Of a DNA stretch of 64,000 nt, positions 34,074 through 43,131 are shown piece by piece (positions within the stretch are counted from its first letter, which is position 1; each line of letters starts with the position of its first letter). The notes beneath the pieces are model-generated. The model did not search any database, was not told the origin of the DNA, and was given only the letters and a program-made list of their open reading frames with translations. The position numbers and the translations under genes are program-made. This DNA is from Pseudophaeobacter sp965641885. Its GTDB lineage: Bacteria > Pseudomonadota > Alphaproteobacteria > Rhodobacterales > Rhodobacteraceae. The stretch is taken from contig OZ282574.1 in the NCBI GenBank assembly GCA_965641885.1, forward strand, positions 3,100,001 to 3,164,000, given 5' to 3'.

Positions 34074-34471
34074 GCATCAAAATTTTGATCTGTTGTCGGC
34101 CTTACTAACAAAACGGGAGGGGAAATCATGGCCCGTATCCAGCATGATACCATGCACCTGAAAGACCTTCTTTGCCAAATCTAGGCCAATTGTAGTAGTT
34201 GCACTAGGTGGTTCCTCCCAACTGTCCGTCGTCAGGTTTTTTTGAAACCAAGAGTGGCCTAAACTAAAAGAGTGTTTAGCTCATCTGGTTGGTTTGATTA
34301 TGCTGCGTGTTTGCGGTGATGCAAGCGGCGTGCTTCGAGTGCCTCTCGTTTGATCCTTTGAAAGGTTGAGCAAACTCTACATCAAAGTGCGGGACGTTTC
34401 GGGGGGGGCAGGTCAATATGACAGGCCTGATACGCCAGTCTGGAGACACGCCAGTCTGGTCCAAAACTTGG
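34074..34471. other. Intergenic DNA with a possible transposase tail
   Basis: About 400 bases between the GGDEF-EAL gene and the LysR gene. On the minus strand around 34302-34362 a frame reads RIKREALEARRLHHRKHAA followed by a stop, which looks like the basic C-terminal tail of a transposase. The family is uncertain and no longer homology is visible. Confidence 0.25.
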
Positions 34472-35392
34472 TCAGGCATTGGCCGCCACCCTTTTTGAAT
34501 GGGGATCAGAGGGGGTATGGAGCCTGATATGGCGGATAAAGGCGCGCGCGATACGGGGTAAAGGGCGCTGGTCAGACATGACGAAATAGCTGCGGTATTC
34601 CATGGCGGATGCAAACCGGCGAAACACCAGGTCGTCCGAGCGATAGTGATACACCGGAAACGGGTTGACGACAGCCAGCCCCAACCCTTCCTTGGCCAGA
34701 TCCACCGCTGCAAATGAGGTTGAGACCTCTGCCACAAACCGTGGCTTGCTGCGGGCCTGATTAAAGATCTTTTCCAACTGGGTGCGGCGCGCATGGCGCT
34801 GCGCAAGCGCGATCAGGGGTTGGTCGTGCAGATCCATCGGATGCACCTCGCTTTGTGCCGCAAGCGGATGGTCAGCCGCCATGACGCAGACGGCAGAGGA
34901 GACCCGAAAGGCCTGCATCTTGACACCAATCCGGGCAAACTCGACCCCTGTGAGGCCAAGATCAAAGCGGTCCTCCAGAATGGCGCGGAAAATCTCGTCA
35001 GAGGTGCTGACTTCGAGGCTGACAAAGAAATGCGGGTTGATGGCAAGGAAGCTGGCGATCTGACTGACAAGAAACCGGTGGGCATAGGTGGGCGGCGCGA
35101 TCAGACGCAGCGTTTCGCGGATCGGTTTTTTCGGCCCATCAATCTGGTCCAGCGCTTCAAACAGCGGATCAAGCCGCAGGTTCAGGCGCACCGCTTCTTC
35201 TGTCGGGCGCAACCGACCTGCTTCGCGCTCAAAAAGCGTGAGGCCCGTGCGGGCCTCAAGGCTGCCAATGGATCGGCTGACTGCCGATTGCGACAGCCCC
35301 AATCGCTCGGCTGCCGCTGTTGCCGTGCCGCCCTGCATCAGGGCACGCAGCGCCTGGTATTCGGGCAGGCTGTGCCAGGATTTGCGTGTCAT
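34472..35392 (-). CDS. LysR-family transcriptional regulator
   Basis: A 306-residue regulator with an N-terminal winged helix-turn-helix (PEYQALRALMQGGTATAAAERLGLSQSAVSRSIGSLEARTGLTLFERE) and a LysR substrate-binding domain (LRLIAPPTYAHRFLVSQIASFLAINPHFFVSLEVSTSDEI...). It is divergent from the dipeptidase/dipeptide ABC operon, separated by about 110 bases, so control of that operon by a peptide or amino-acid ligand is likely, as LysR genes commonly regulate the divergent neighbour. ATG at 35392. The ligand is not predictable. Confidence 0.92.
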   Translation of the reverse strand: MTRKSWHSLPEYQALRALMQGGTATAAAERLGLSQSAVSRSIGSLEARTGLTLFEREAGRLRPTEEAVRLNLRLDPLFEALDQIDGPKKPIRETLRLIAPPTYAHRFLVSQIASFLAINPHFFVSLEVSTSDEIFRAILEDRFDLGLTGVEFARIGVKMQAFRVSSAVCVMAADHPLAAQSEVHPMDLHDQPLIALAQRHARRTQLEKIFNQARSKPRFVAEVSTSFAAVDLAKEGLGLAVVNPFPVYHYRSDDLVFRRFASAMEYRSYFVMSDQRPLPRIARAFIRHIRLHTPSDPHSKRVAANA

Positions 35393-35421
35393 CGCGCGCC
35401 TCTTGCGGAAATCGCATAGGA

Positions 35422-35431
35422 ATATGCATAT
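35422..35431. promoter_or_regulatory. Palindrome ATATGCATAT in the LysR/dipeptidase divergent promoter region
   Basis: A perfect 10-base palindrome lies between the divergent LysR and dipeptidase genes. It could be part of a LysR operator, but without related sequences this is a guess. Confidence 0.25.
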
Positions 35432-35504
35432 AACTCATGGCATTTCAGCTAGCCCATGACAAAACATTTGATAGCGTGGTCCCAATTAAATTTTGGGGTT
35501 TCAT

Positions 35505-36584
35505 TTGAACGCGTCCGCCACACCTGCCATTTTTGACACACCTGCCATTTTTGACGGGCACAATGATGTTCTGCTGCAGCTGTACCGCACCGGCGGGCTT
35601 GCGGCCTCTGACAGTTTTCTCACCGGGCGCGACGGGGCGCTTGATCTGATAAAGGCAAAGGCCGGCGGCTTTGGTGGCGGCTTCTTTGCGGTCTACATCC
35701 CATCGCCGATGGATAAAGCCTTTAAGATGGAGGAGATGGAGAAACCCGCCTACGACCTGCCTCTGCCGGATGCCATTGACTGGGAAGACGCTTTGCCCGT
35801 GGCGATGGCCATCACCGCGATCCTTTTTGATCTGGAAAACAAGGGTGCGCTAAAGGTGTGTCGCAGCGTTGCCGATATCCGTTCGGCGCTGGCGGCTGGC
35901 AAAATGGCTGCCATCTTTCACATTGAGGGTGCCGAGGCGATCGACCCCGATCTACACACTCTGGAAGTGCTGTATCAGGCGGGACTGCGCTCCATTGGAC
36001 CTGTTTGGAGCCGCCCGACGATCTTTGGCAATGGTGTGCCGTTTCGCTATCCCAGTGATCCGGACATTGGCGAGGGGCTGACAGACCACGGCTTGCGCTT
36101 GGTGAAACGCTGCGACGAGCTGGGCGTGATGATTGATCTGTCACATCTCAACGCCGCCGGATTCTGGGATGTGGCGCGCCATTCGACCAAACCGCTGGTG
36201 GCCACCCATTCCAATGCCCATCGTATTTGCCCGCATTCACGCAATCTGACCGACGACCAGCTGGCCGCGATCAAGGACAGCGATGGCATGGTTGGGCTGA
36301 ATTTCGCAGTGGCGTTTTTGCGCGATGACGGGCGCATGATTGCGGATGTGCCGCTGCAACAGATGCTGCGACATCTGGACTATCTCATAGAGCATCTGGG
36401 CGAGGACCGCGTTGGTCTTGGCTCTGATTACGACGGGGCAATTGTGCCGCAGGATGTGACCACGGTTGCGGATCTGCCCAATTTGAGAGTGGCCATGACA
36501 CAGCATGGGTATGACGACGCGTTAATGACCAAGCTGTGCCATGGGAACTGGTTGCGCGTGCTAGAGAAAACCTGGGGATCATAA
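35505..36584 (+). CDS. Membrane dipeptidase (peptidase family M19, renal dipeptidase-like)
   Basis: A zinc dipeptidase of about 359 residues that hydrolyses dipeptides, including some D-amino-acid-containing ones. Metal ligands are visible: HxD in FDGHNDVL, Glu in FHIEGAEAID, and His residues in LVATHSNAHRICPHSRNLT; GLGSDYDGAIVP is also typical. The N-terminus contains TPAIFD twice, caused by an 18-base tandem duplication (35520-35537 and 35538-35555). The start is uncertain: TTG at 35505 (MNASATPAIFD) or TTG at 35493; no ATG is available. Despite the family name there is no signal peptide, so it is probably cytoplasmic and acts on peptides brought in by the adjacent ABC importer. Confidence 0.88.
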   Translation: MNASATPAIFDTPAIFDGHNDVLLQLYRTGGLAASDSFLTGRDGALDLIKAKAGGFGGGFFAVYIPSPMDKAFKMEEMEKPAYDLPLPDAIDWEDALPVAMAITAILFDLENKGALKVCRSVADIRSALAAGKMAAIFHIEGAEAIDPDLHTLEVLYQAGLRSIGPVWSRPTIFGNGVPFRYPSDPDIGEGLTDHGLRLVKRCDELGVMIDLSHLNAAGFWDVARHSTKPLVATHSNAHRICPHSRNLTDDQLAAIKDSDGMVGLNFAVAFLRDDGRMIADVPLQQMLRHLDYLIEHLGEDRVGLGSDYDGAIVPQDVTTVADLPNLRVAMTQHGYDDALMTKLCHGNWLRVLEKTWGS

Positions 36585-36639
36585 CCCCGCCACGCACGCT
36601 CTATTTTAACAAAAATCCAAATAGGAGAGGTCTTGGGTT

Positions 36640-38235
36640 ATGAATGCTTTTAACCGTTTACTATCCAGTGCGGCACTTGGTCTGGCGGTCGGATTAACGT
36701 CCTTCGCAGCACAGGCGGAAACACCGGCAAATATGCTGGTCATCGCCAACCGGATTGACGACATTACCACCATTGATCCGGCGCAAAGCTTTGAATTTGC
36801 GGGCTCTGACGTCAGCCGCAACATCTACAACAAGCTGGTCAATTTCGACCCACTCAATCTGGACGCGGGCTATCAGCCTGATCTGGCGACCAGCTGGAGC
36901 GTCAGCGATGATGGCCGCACCATTACCTTTACCATGCGCGAAGGTGTCACGTTCCATTCCGGCAACCCTGTGCGTGCCGAAGACGTCGAGTTCTCGCTGC
37001 GCCGCGTGGTCACCCTGAACAAAACGCCCTCGTTTATTCTGACCCAGTTTGGTTTTACCGCTGACAATGTGGGCGAAACCATCGTGGCCGATGGCAACAC
37101 TATCCGCATCACAACAGACAAGCGTTACGCGACCTCCTTTGTGCTGAACTGCCTGACCGCCACCATCGGCGGCGTCGTCGACAAAGAAGTCGTGATGGCC
37201 AATGAGGTCGACGGAGACCTTGGCAATTCCTGGCTGGCGACAAATTCTGCCGGCTCTGGCCCCTATAAGCTGCAAAGCTGGAAGCCAAACGAGAGCGTCA
37301 CCCTGGTCAGCAACCCGGACTATTACGGTGGTGCGCCTGCGATGGAGCGCGTCATTGTGCGCCACGTACAGGAAAGCGCCACCCAGCGGCTGATGCTGGA
37401 ACGCGGTGACATTGACGTCGCCCGCAACCTGAACCCCGAAGATATTGCCGGTGCACGCAAAGCAGACGGTGTGGCGATTGACGACGAGCTGCGCGGCCGT
37501 CTGATGTATATCTCGGTGAACCAAAAGCACGAAATACTAGCTAAGCCCGAAGTGCGCCAGGCGATCAAATACCTGGTTGACTATGAGGGGATGCAGAACA
37601 GCTTTCTCAATGGTCAGTATACTATCCACCAGAACTTTTTGCCGCGCACCTATCTGGGGGCGGTTGATGAGAACCCCTTTAGCCTGAACATTGAAAAGGC
37701 CAAGGAACTGCTGGCCTCTGCCGGTGTTGGCCCGTTTGAAATTGAGGTCGGCGTTCGCGAAGCACAAGAGCGGATCGAGATTACCCAGTCGCTGCAAAAC
37801 ACCTTTGCGCAGGCAGGCATCACCCTGAACATCACTGTGGGCACCGCCAAGGCCATTCTGGGGCGCTACCGCGCGCGTGAGCTGGACATGTACATGGGGG
37901 CCTGGGGCCCGGATTATCCGGATCCGCATACCAACGCAGGCACCTTTGCCTATAACCCCGACAACTCGGACGAAGCCGGCGCCACAGGCCTTTTGGCCTA
38001 TCGCAATGCCTGGGACACTGGCGGGTTGACCGAAAAGGTTGCGGCGGCCGTTGTTGAGGGCGACCGGGAGATACGGGCAAAAATGTACGCTGATATTCAA
38101 TCCGAATTCCGCGACATGGCACCCTTTACAGTCATGTTCCAAAAGATTGAACAGACGGGCCGCAGCGTGGCGGTTCAGAACCTCAATCTGGGTGGGGCCA
38201 TCACGGCTGTATCTTACTGGCCGGTAATCAAATAA
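36640..38235 (+). CDS. Dipeptide/oligopeptide ABC transporter substrate-binding protein
   Basis: A 531-residue periplasmic binding protein (SBP_bac_5 family) with a signal peptide (MNAFNRLLSSAALGLAVGLTSFAAQA). Family features include TTIDPAQSFEFAGSDVSRNIYNKLVNFDPLNLDAGYQPDLATSWSVSDDGRTITFTMREGVTFHSGNPVRAEDVEFSLRR-type sequence, PYKLQSWKPNESV and ELDMYMGAWGPDYPDP. It captures peptides and delivers them to the two permeases encoded next. An AGGAGAGG ribosome site precedes the ATG. It lies 55 bases after the dipeptidase and directly abuts the permease gene. Confidence 0.93.
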   Translation: MNAFNRLLSSAALGLAVGLTSFAAQAETPANMLVIANRIDDITTIDPAQSFEFAGSDVSRNIYNKLVNFDPLNLDAGYQPDLATSWSVSDDGRTITFTMREGVTFHSGNPVRAEDVEFSLRRVVTLNKTPSFILTQFGFTADNVGETIVADGNTIRITTDKRYATSFVLNCLTATIGGVVDKEVVMANEVDGDLGNSWLATNSAGSGPYKLQSWKPNESVTLVSNPDYYGGAPAMERVIVRHVQESATQRLMLERGDIDVARNLNPEDIAGARKADGVAIDDELRGRLMYISVNQKHEILAKPEVRQAIKYLVDYEGMQNSFLNGQYTIHQNFLPRTYLGAVDENPFSLNIEKAKELLASAGVGPFEIEVGVREAQERIEITQSLQNTFAQAGITLNITVGTAKAILGRYRARELDMYMGAWGPDYPDPHTNAGTFAYNPDNSDEAGATGLLAYRNAWDTGGLTEKVAAAVVEGDREIRAKMYADIQSEFRDMAPFTVMFQKIEQTGRSVAVQNLNLGGAITAVSYWPVIK

Positions 38236-39294
38236 ATGGCTTTGGCTGAACACAAAATCGGGGGGCGCCACAGGGCGCCTCTTGAGCGTTGGATCCGGGC
38301 GGTGTTTATGACACTGGGCTCGATCATCGTGACAATGCTGGGCCTGATGTTCGTCACCTTCGTCATTGGCCGCATTATGCCAATTGACCCGGTGCTGGCG
38401 ATTGTCGGCGAGCAGGCCTCAAAATCTACCTATGACGCCGCTTACGCGCAACTGGGGCTGGACCGTCCTATTATTGTGCAATTTGGCCTCTATGTCTGGG
38501 ACGTCATTCACGGCGATTTTGGCAAATCTCTTTTGACCGCCCGCCCTGTGGCTGAGGACATCAAACGGGTGTTTCCGGCGACGCTGGAGCTGGCCACCAT
38601 CGGTGTCTTTGCCGGCATTGTCCTTGGCGTGCCATTGGGTGTTGTGGCGGCGGTAAAACGCGGCTCCTGGATCGATCAGATCGCCCGGGTCATCGCATTG
38701 GTCGGCTATTCCATGCCCATCTTCTGGCTGGGTCTGATGGGCCTTCTGGTGTTTTACGGCATACTGGGATGGGTCGGCGGGCCGGGCCGGGTTGGCATTT
38801 TCTATGTCGATATCGTGCCACCTGTGACGGGGATGATCCTCGTGGACAGCCTGCTGGACCGCAACTGGGATGTCTTTAAAGACGCCCTGAGCCATATCGT
38901 GCTGCCCGCCTCACTGCTGGGCTATTATTCGCTGGCCTATATCAGCCGCATGACGCGCTCGTTTATGCTGGAACAGCTCAGCGCGGAATACATCACCACA
39001 GCAAGGGTCAAGGGCCTGTCTGAGAGTGCTGTTATCTGGCGCCATGCGTTTAAAAACATCCGCGTCCAGCTGATCACGGTAATCGCGCTCAGCTATGCGA
39101 CCCTGCTGGAAGGGTCTGTGCTGACCGAGATCATCTTTAGCTGGCCGGGCATCGGCAGCTACATCACAACAGCTCTTTTGTCGGCCGACATGAGCGCGGT
39201 TATGGGCGGCACCGTGGTGGTTGGCCTGGTCTTTATCCTACTGAATATCTTCTCTGACCTGCTCTACAAGGTCTTTGATCCAAGGGCGAAATAG
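38236..39294 (+). CDS. Dipeptide ABC transporter permease (DppB-like)
   Basis: A 352-residue inner-membrane permease with the MetI-like fold. It has an N-terminal helix (LGSIIVTMLGLMFVTFVIGRIMPIDPV), the DppB-type segment YAQLGLDRPIIVQFGLYVWDVIHGDFGKSL, and the ATPase-contact EAA loop near AEYITTARVKGLSESAVIWRHAFKNIRVQLIT. About six membrane segments are visible. It starts on the base after the binding-protein stop and ends directly before the second permease gene. Confidence 0.92.
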   Translation: MALAEHKIGGRHRAPLERWIRAVFMTLGSIIVTMLGLMFVTFVIGRIMPIDPVLAIVGEQASKSTYDAAYAQLGLDRPIIVQFGLYVWDVIHGDFGKSLLTARPVAEDIKRVFPATLELATIGVFAGIVLGVPLGVVAAVKRGSWIDQIARVIALVGYSMPIFWLGLMGLLVFYGILGWVGGPGRVGIFYVDIVPPVTGMILVDSLLDRNWDVFKDALSHIVLPASLLGYYSLAYISRMTRSFMLEQLSAEYITTARVKGLSESAVIWRHAFKNIRVQLITVIALSYATLLEGSVLTEIIFSWPGIGSYITTALLSADMSAVMGGTVVVGLVFILLNIFSDLLYKVFDPRAK

Positions 39295-40209
39295 ATGGCT
39301 GAGGCGCAAAACTGGCGTGCGTGGTTGCTGACCGACACGCCCACATCCCGCAGACACGCAAAGCTCTCGGCGCTTTATCAGGGCTGGCTGTCGTTTAAGG
39401 GCAATACCATGGCGATGGTTGGCCTGTGGATTCTGATACTGCTGGGCCTCATCGCGCTGGCAGCGCCTCTGCTGGCGCCACATGACCCCTTTGCGCAGGA
39501 GCTTGGCAATCGTCTGCAGCCGCTGGGATCACAGGGTCATATCCTCGGCACCGACAGTCTGGGCCGCGACATCCTGAGTAGGCTGATCTATGGCTCGCGC
39601 ATTACGCTCTATATTGTGGGTCTGGTTGCCCTGATCGCGCCCATCACCGGGCTGCTGGTGGGGACCGTGGCAGGTTATGCCGGGGGCTGGACCGACCAGA
39701 TCCTGATGCGGATCACCGATATCTTCCTGGCCTTTCCCCGCCTTGTTCTGGCGCTGGCCTTTGTTGCCGCTTTGGGCGCAGGCATCGAGAACGCCGTGCT
39801 GGCGATCTCGCTGACCGCCTGGCCCCCCTATGCCCGGATAGCACGGGCGGAGACGCTCACCATTCGGTCGGCAGACTATATCAGTGCCATTCAGCTTCAG
39901 GGGGCAGGCGCGCTGCGCATTATCACCAAACACATCTGGCCGCTGTGCATTTCATCCCTGATCGTGCGGGTCACTTTGGATATGGCGGGCATTATCCTTG
40001 CTGCCGCGGGTCTTGGGTTTCTGGGCCTTGGTGCGCAGCCGCCCAGCCCTGAATGGGGGGCGATGATTTCCGAGGGGCGGCGCTTTATTCTGGATCATTG
40101 GTGGGTGGCAACTGTCCCCGGCATGGCCATTTTCACCGTCTCTCTGGCCTTCAACCTGCTCGGCGACGGGCTGCGTGATGTTCTCGACCCGAAGGATAGC
40201 GAAAAATGA
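39295..40209 (+). CDS. Dipeptide ABC transporter permease (DppC-like)
   Basis: A 304-residue second permease. It shows the DppC-type N-terminal cytoplasmic segment then a helix (MVGLWILILLGLIALAAPLLAPHDPFAQ), the motif HILGTDSLGRDILSRLIYGSR typical of DppC/OppC, and the EAA loop (SADYISAIQLQGAGALRIITKHIWPLC). It pairs with the upstream DppB-like protein to form the channel. Its end overlaps the first ATPase gene by 4 bases. Confidence 0.92.
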   Translation: MAEAQNWRAWLLTDTPTSRRHAKLSALYQGWLSFKGNTMAMVGLWILILLGLIALAAPLLAPHDPFAQELGNRLQPLGSQGHILGTDSLGRDILSRLIYGSRITLYIVGLVALIAPITGLLVGTVAGYAGGWTDQILMRITDIFLAFPRLVLALAFVAALGAGIENAVLAISLTAWPPYARIARAETLTIRSADYISAIQLQGAGALRIITKHIWPLCISSLIVRVTLDMAGIILAAAGLGFLGLGAQPPSPEWGAMISEGRRFILDHWWVATVPGMAIFTVSLAFNLLGDGLRDVLDPKDSEK

Positions 40210-41060
40210 CGCTGCTGGATGTAGAAAACCTTTGGGTGCGGTTCCCCTCACGCCAGGGCGTGTTTGACGCGGTGCGCGGCGTTTCCTTCTCCCTGGGTAA
40301 GGAACGCCTTGCCATTGTCGGCGAAAGCGGCTCTGGCAAGTCGATGACCGGCCGCGCCATCCTGCGCCTGATCCGCCCGCCCGGCATTGTCACAGCGGAC
40401 CGGATATCGCTGCAGGGCGAGGATTTGCTGGCCAAATCCGAACGCGAAATGCGCGCGGTGCGTGGTCAGCGCATCTCCATGATCATGCAGGATCCAAAGT
40501 TCTCGCTGAACCCGGTGATGACCGTGGGCGCGCAGATCATCGAAGCCTACCGCCTGCACAGCAAATCAAGCAAATCAGAAGCCTATGCCAAAACGCTGAG
40601 CATGCTTGAGGCTGTCTCGATCAGGGACCCCGAACGCGTGATGCGCGCCTACCCGCACGAGATGTCGGGTGGCATGGGGCAACGGATCATGATCGCCATG
40701 ATGCTGATCCCCAACCCCGACATCCTGATTGCAGATGAGCCCACCTCGGCGCTGGATGTATCGGTGCAGCGTCAGGTTCTGTCGATCATCGACAAACTGG
40801 TCACGGATCGTGGCATGGGGCTGATCTTTATCAGCCATGATCTAAATCTGGTGGCGGATTTCTGCGACCGGGTGCTGATCATGTATGCGGGGCGCATCGT
40901 CGAGGTCTGCGATGCCAAAAACCTGCATGACGCTAAACACCCCTATACCCGTGGTTTGCTCAATTCCCTGCCGCGCCTGCAAGAGCCGCGCAAGAAACTG
41001 GACGTTCTGAACCGTGACCCTGCCTGGTCCGAAGCCCCCAGCGTGAGTGGTCGCCAATGA
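40206..41060 (+). CDS. Dipeptide ABC transporter ATP-binding protein (DppD-like)
   Basis: A 284-residue ATPase with Walker A (GESGSGKSMTGRAIL), Q-loop (MIMQDPKFSLNPVMTVG), an ABC signature that reads MSGGMGQR rather than LSGGQ, Walker B (ILIADEPTSALDVS) and the H-loop (ISHDLNLVADFCDRV). The C-terminal oligopeptide-transporter extension is present but short (HPYTRGLLNSLPRL). It overlaps its neighbours by 4 bases on each side, so the five transport genes form one translationally coupled operon. Confidence 0.92.
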   Translation: MTLLDVENLWVRFPSRQGVFDAVRGVSFSLGKERLAIVGESGSGKSMTGRAILRLIRPPGIVTADRISLQGEDLLAKSEREMRAVRGQRISMIMQDPKFSLNPVMTVGAQIIEAYRLHSKSSKSEAYAKTLSMLEAVSIRDPERVMRAYPHEMSGGMGQRIMIAMMLIPNPDILIADEPTSALDVSVQRQVLSIIDKLVTDRGMGLIFISHDLNLVADFCDRVLIMYAGRIVEVCDAKNLHDAKHPYTRGLLNSLPRLQEPRKKLDVLNRDPAWSEAPSVSGRQ

Positions 41061-41797
41061 GCATGCTTTCAGTTGAGAACCTAAACGTGTGGTTTGGCGG
41101 TGGCCGTGACCGCGTAGATGCGGTGCGTCAGGCAACCTTCAGTGTTGAACGCGGTGCCAGTTTTGGCCTGGTCGGCGAAAGTGGATCGGGAAAATCCACC
41201 ATTTTACGCGCTATTATGGGTCTGGCGCCAACCTGGTCCGGAATGATTACAGTGGATGGCCAGCCCGTCACCAAAAAACGGCAAAAGTCCTTTTACAAGA
41301 CCGTTCAGATGGTGTTTCAGGATCCCTATGCCTCGCTGCATCCCCGTCACTCTGTCGATCAGGTGCTGGGCGAAACCCTGCATCTGCATGGATTTCGCGA
41401 CATCGACGCGCGGGTGGTAAAGCTGTTGGATGATGTGGGTCTTGGCAGCAAATTCCGGTTTCGCTATCCGCATCAATTGTCTGGCGGCCAACGGCAACGG
41501 GTTGCAATCGCCCGCGCCCTGGCTCCGGAACCCAGCATTTTGCTGCTGGATGAGCCAACTTCGGCGCTTGATGTCTCGGTGCAGGCAGAAATTCTAAACC
41601 TGCTGACGGATCTGCGCGACGAACAGGATCTGACCTACCTGATGGTGTCGCATGACCTCTCGGTCGTGGGCCATATGTGCGAGCATTTGGCCGTCATGAA
41701 AGACGGTGAAATCGTCGAAATCATGGATGTTGAAACGCTGCGCTCGGGACAGGCCCGCCACGCCTATTCGCAAGACCTGCTGGCCGTCTCAGTTTGA
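41057..41797 (+). CDS. Dipeptide ABC transporter ATP-binding protein (DppF-like)
   Basis: A 246-residue second ATPase: Walker A (GESGSGKSTILRAIMG), signature LSGGQRQRVAIARALA, Walker B (ILLLDEPTSALDVS) and H-loop (VSHDLSVVGHMCEHLAVM). It is shorter than usual DppF proteins (about 320) because it lacks most of the C-terminal oligopeptide-transporter domain, ending soon after HAYSQDLLAVSV. It is the last gene of the operon. No clear terminator follows. Confidence 0.9.
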   Translation: MSMLSVENLNVWFGGGRDRVDAVRQATFSVERGASFGLVGESGSGKSTILRAIMGLAPTWSGMITVDGQPVTKKRQKSFYKTVQMVFQDPYASLHPRHSVDQVLGETLHLHGFRDIDARVVKLLDDVGLGSKFRFRYPHQLSGGQRQRVAIARALAPEPSILLLDEPTSALDVSVQAEILNLLTDLRDEQDLTYLMVSHDLSVVGHMCEHLAVMKDGEIVEIMDVETLRSGQARHAYSQDLLAVSV

Positions 41798-41889
41798 GCA
41801 AAGCCCTGCCTGCTTGGGTCTCCGCTTGTCACAGATGTGATATTTTAGTATACAATGGCATACAGATTAGCCCGTCTGAGGCCTGACAA

Positions 41890-42255
41890 ATGATTCTGGA
41901 TCTGCATCACATCCAAATTGCGATCCCTAAAAACCAAGAGGAGACAGCGCGGGCCTTTTATGGCGCCGTCCTGGGGTTTTTGGAGGTTGAAAAGCCACCT
42001 GCCCTGCGCGGGCGCGGTGGGCTATGGCTCAAAGCCCCGCATGTTCAGCTGCATCTTGGCGTAGAAGATCCCTTTAGGGCCGCACAAAAAGCCCATCCCG
42101 GCTTTAGGGTGGCCTCCCTGCAGGCTGCGATGTCGCATCTTGAGGCCAATGGCATTGCCTATCAATTCGACATTGATCTCCCCGACCTACGACGGCTCTA
42201 CATTCAAGACCCCTTTGGCAACCGGATCGAGCTTTTGGAAGTCACCTCCAGTTAA
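41890..42255 (+). CDS. Glyoxalase/VOC-superfamily protein
   Basis: A 121-residue single-module VOC protein (LDLHHIQIAIPKNQEETARAFYGAVLGFLEVEKPPALRGRGGLWLK, LHLGVED, IQDPFGNRIELLEV). The beta-alpha-beta-beta-beta pattern and metal-ligand positions (His in HHIQIA, Glu in IELLE) are visible. Family members include dioxygenases, isomerases and antibiotic-resistance proteins, so substrate cannot be assigned. It stands alone between the dipeptide operon and a decayed siderophore transporter. Confidence 0.85.
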   Translation: MILDLHHIQIAIPKNQEETARAFYGAVLGFLEVEKPPALRGRGGLWLKAPHVQLHLGVEDPFRAAQKAHPGFRVASLQAAMSHLEANGIAYQFDIDLPDLRRLYIQDPFGNRIELLEVTSS

Positions 42256-42261
42256 GGCCCC

Positions 42262-43068
42262 AGCCACCCGCTGCGCGGCTGATTAACCTTGGCGCCCCCT
42301 ATGCGGGCGATTTCAACATTGAGGACGTTCTGTAAGCTGACATCCATCTGCTGCTGCTGGATGTCGGCAACCTGTTCAAAGCCCCAAAGACCCCGCTGGT
42401 CAAAAAGCTGGGCGATGCTGGCGTCATTGTTGCAGATGGGGCGCATTCTGGGCGCGGAAAAGCGCGCCGCTGAATTCATCGACTTCTACATTACCCAAAT
42501 GCGCCAAGCGACCAATGTCGTTGATGCCATTCCAGCCCAAGACCGCCCGCTGGTTGCGATTGAGAATGCCGCCGGATGGCAAAGCAACTTTTGCTGCTGG
42601 TCCTTTGGTCCCCAAAACTTTGGCCCCTTTGTCGAGCTTGCCGACGGCGTCACCTATGCGTCCACTTTGGCCAAGGCCTATTCCGTCGACATCAGCCTCG
42701 AAGGGCTGCTGGAAGCCAACCCTGATCATCTGATCGGAACCGGTGCCAACTGGATTGAGGCGCATCCCGAAGTCTCATCGACGCTGCTGGGCTATGAAGG
42801 CAACCCGGCGGTGAATGCCGCGAAACTGCAGGCGCTTGCTGTCCGCACAGGATTTGCCGAATTGCGCGCGGTGAAGGAGGGCAATCTGCACTCCATCTAT
42901 CACCAGTTCTACAACTCCCCCTACCATTTCATCGCCGTTCAGCAGATCGCAAAATGGCTGTACCCTGATGATTTTGAAGATCTGGATGTCGACGCAAACT
43001 TTAAAGAGCTGCACGACAAATTCCTGCCTTTCGAGGCCTCGGGCCAGTTCTGGGCAACCCTGAACTAA
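42262..43068 (+). pseudogene. Iron-siderophore ABC transporter substrate-binding protein, truncated and frameshifted
   Basis: From about 42430 the frame gives the C-terminal two thirds of a FecB/FepB-type binding protein: MGRILGAEKRAAEFIDFYITQMRQ, PLVAIENAAGWQSNFCCWSFGPQNFGPFVELADG, LEGLLEANPDHLIGTGANW, FYNSPYHFIAVQQIAKWLYPDDF. Upstream, 42262-42430 continues the protein in another frame (LINLGAPYAGDFNIEDVL, then a TAA, then ADIHLLLLDVGNLFKAP...), and the signal peptide and first domain are missing. Stop codon plus frameshift plus truncation make it a pseudogene. Confidence 0.8.
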
Positions 43069-43075
43069 TCCCATA

Positions 43076-43119
43076 GCCAGTCCCGGTCCGCCTGCTGTGG
43101 ATCCGGGGCTGGCCCTTTT
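43076..43119 (+). terminator. Intrinsic-terminator-like hairpin after the siderophore-binding pseudogene
   Basis: GCCAGTCCCGG (43076-43086) pairs with CCGGGGCTGGC (43103-43113) with one G-U wobble, followed by CCTTTTG. The stem is strong and the T-run short. Confidence 0.55.
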
Positions 43120-43131
43120 GGAATGCATACC

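Noticed and set aside
36694..37530. Long minus-strand frames within the dipeptide ABC operon
   Set aside because: Antisense shadows of well-supported transport genes.
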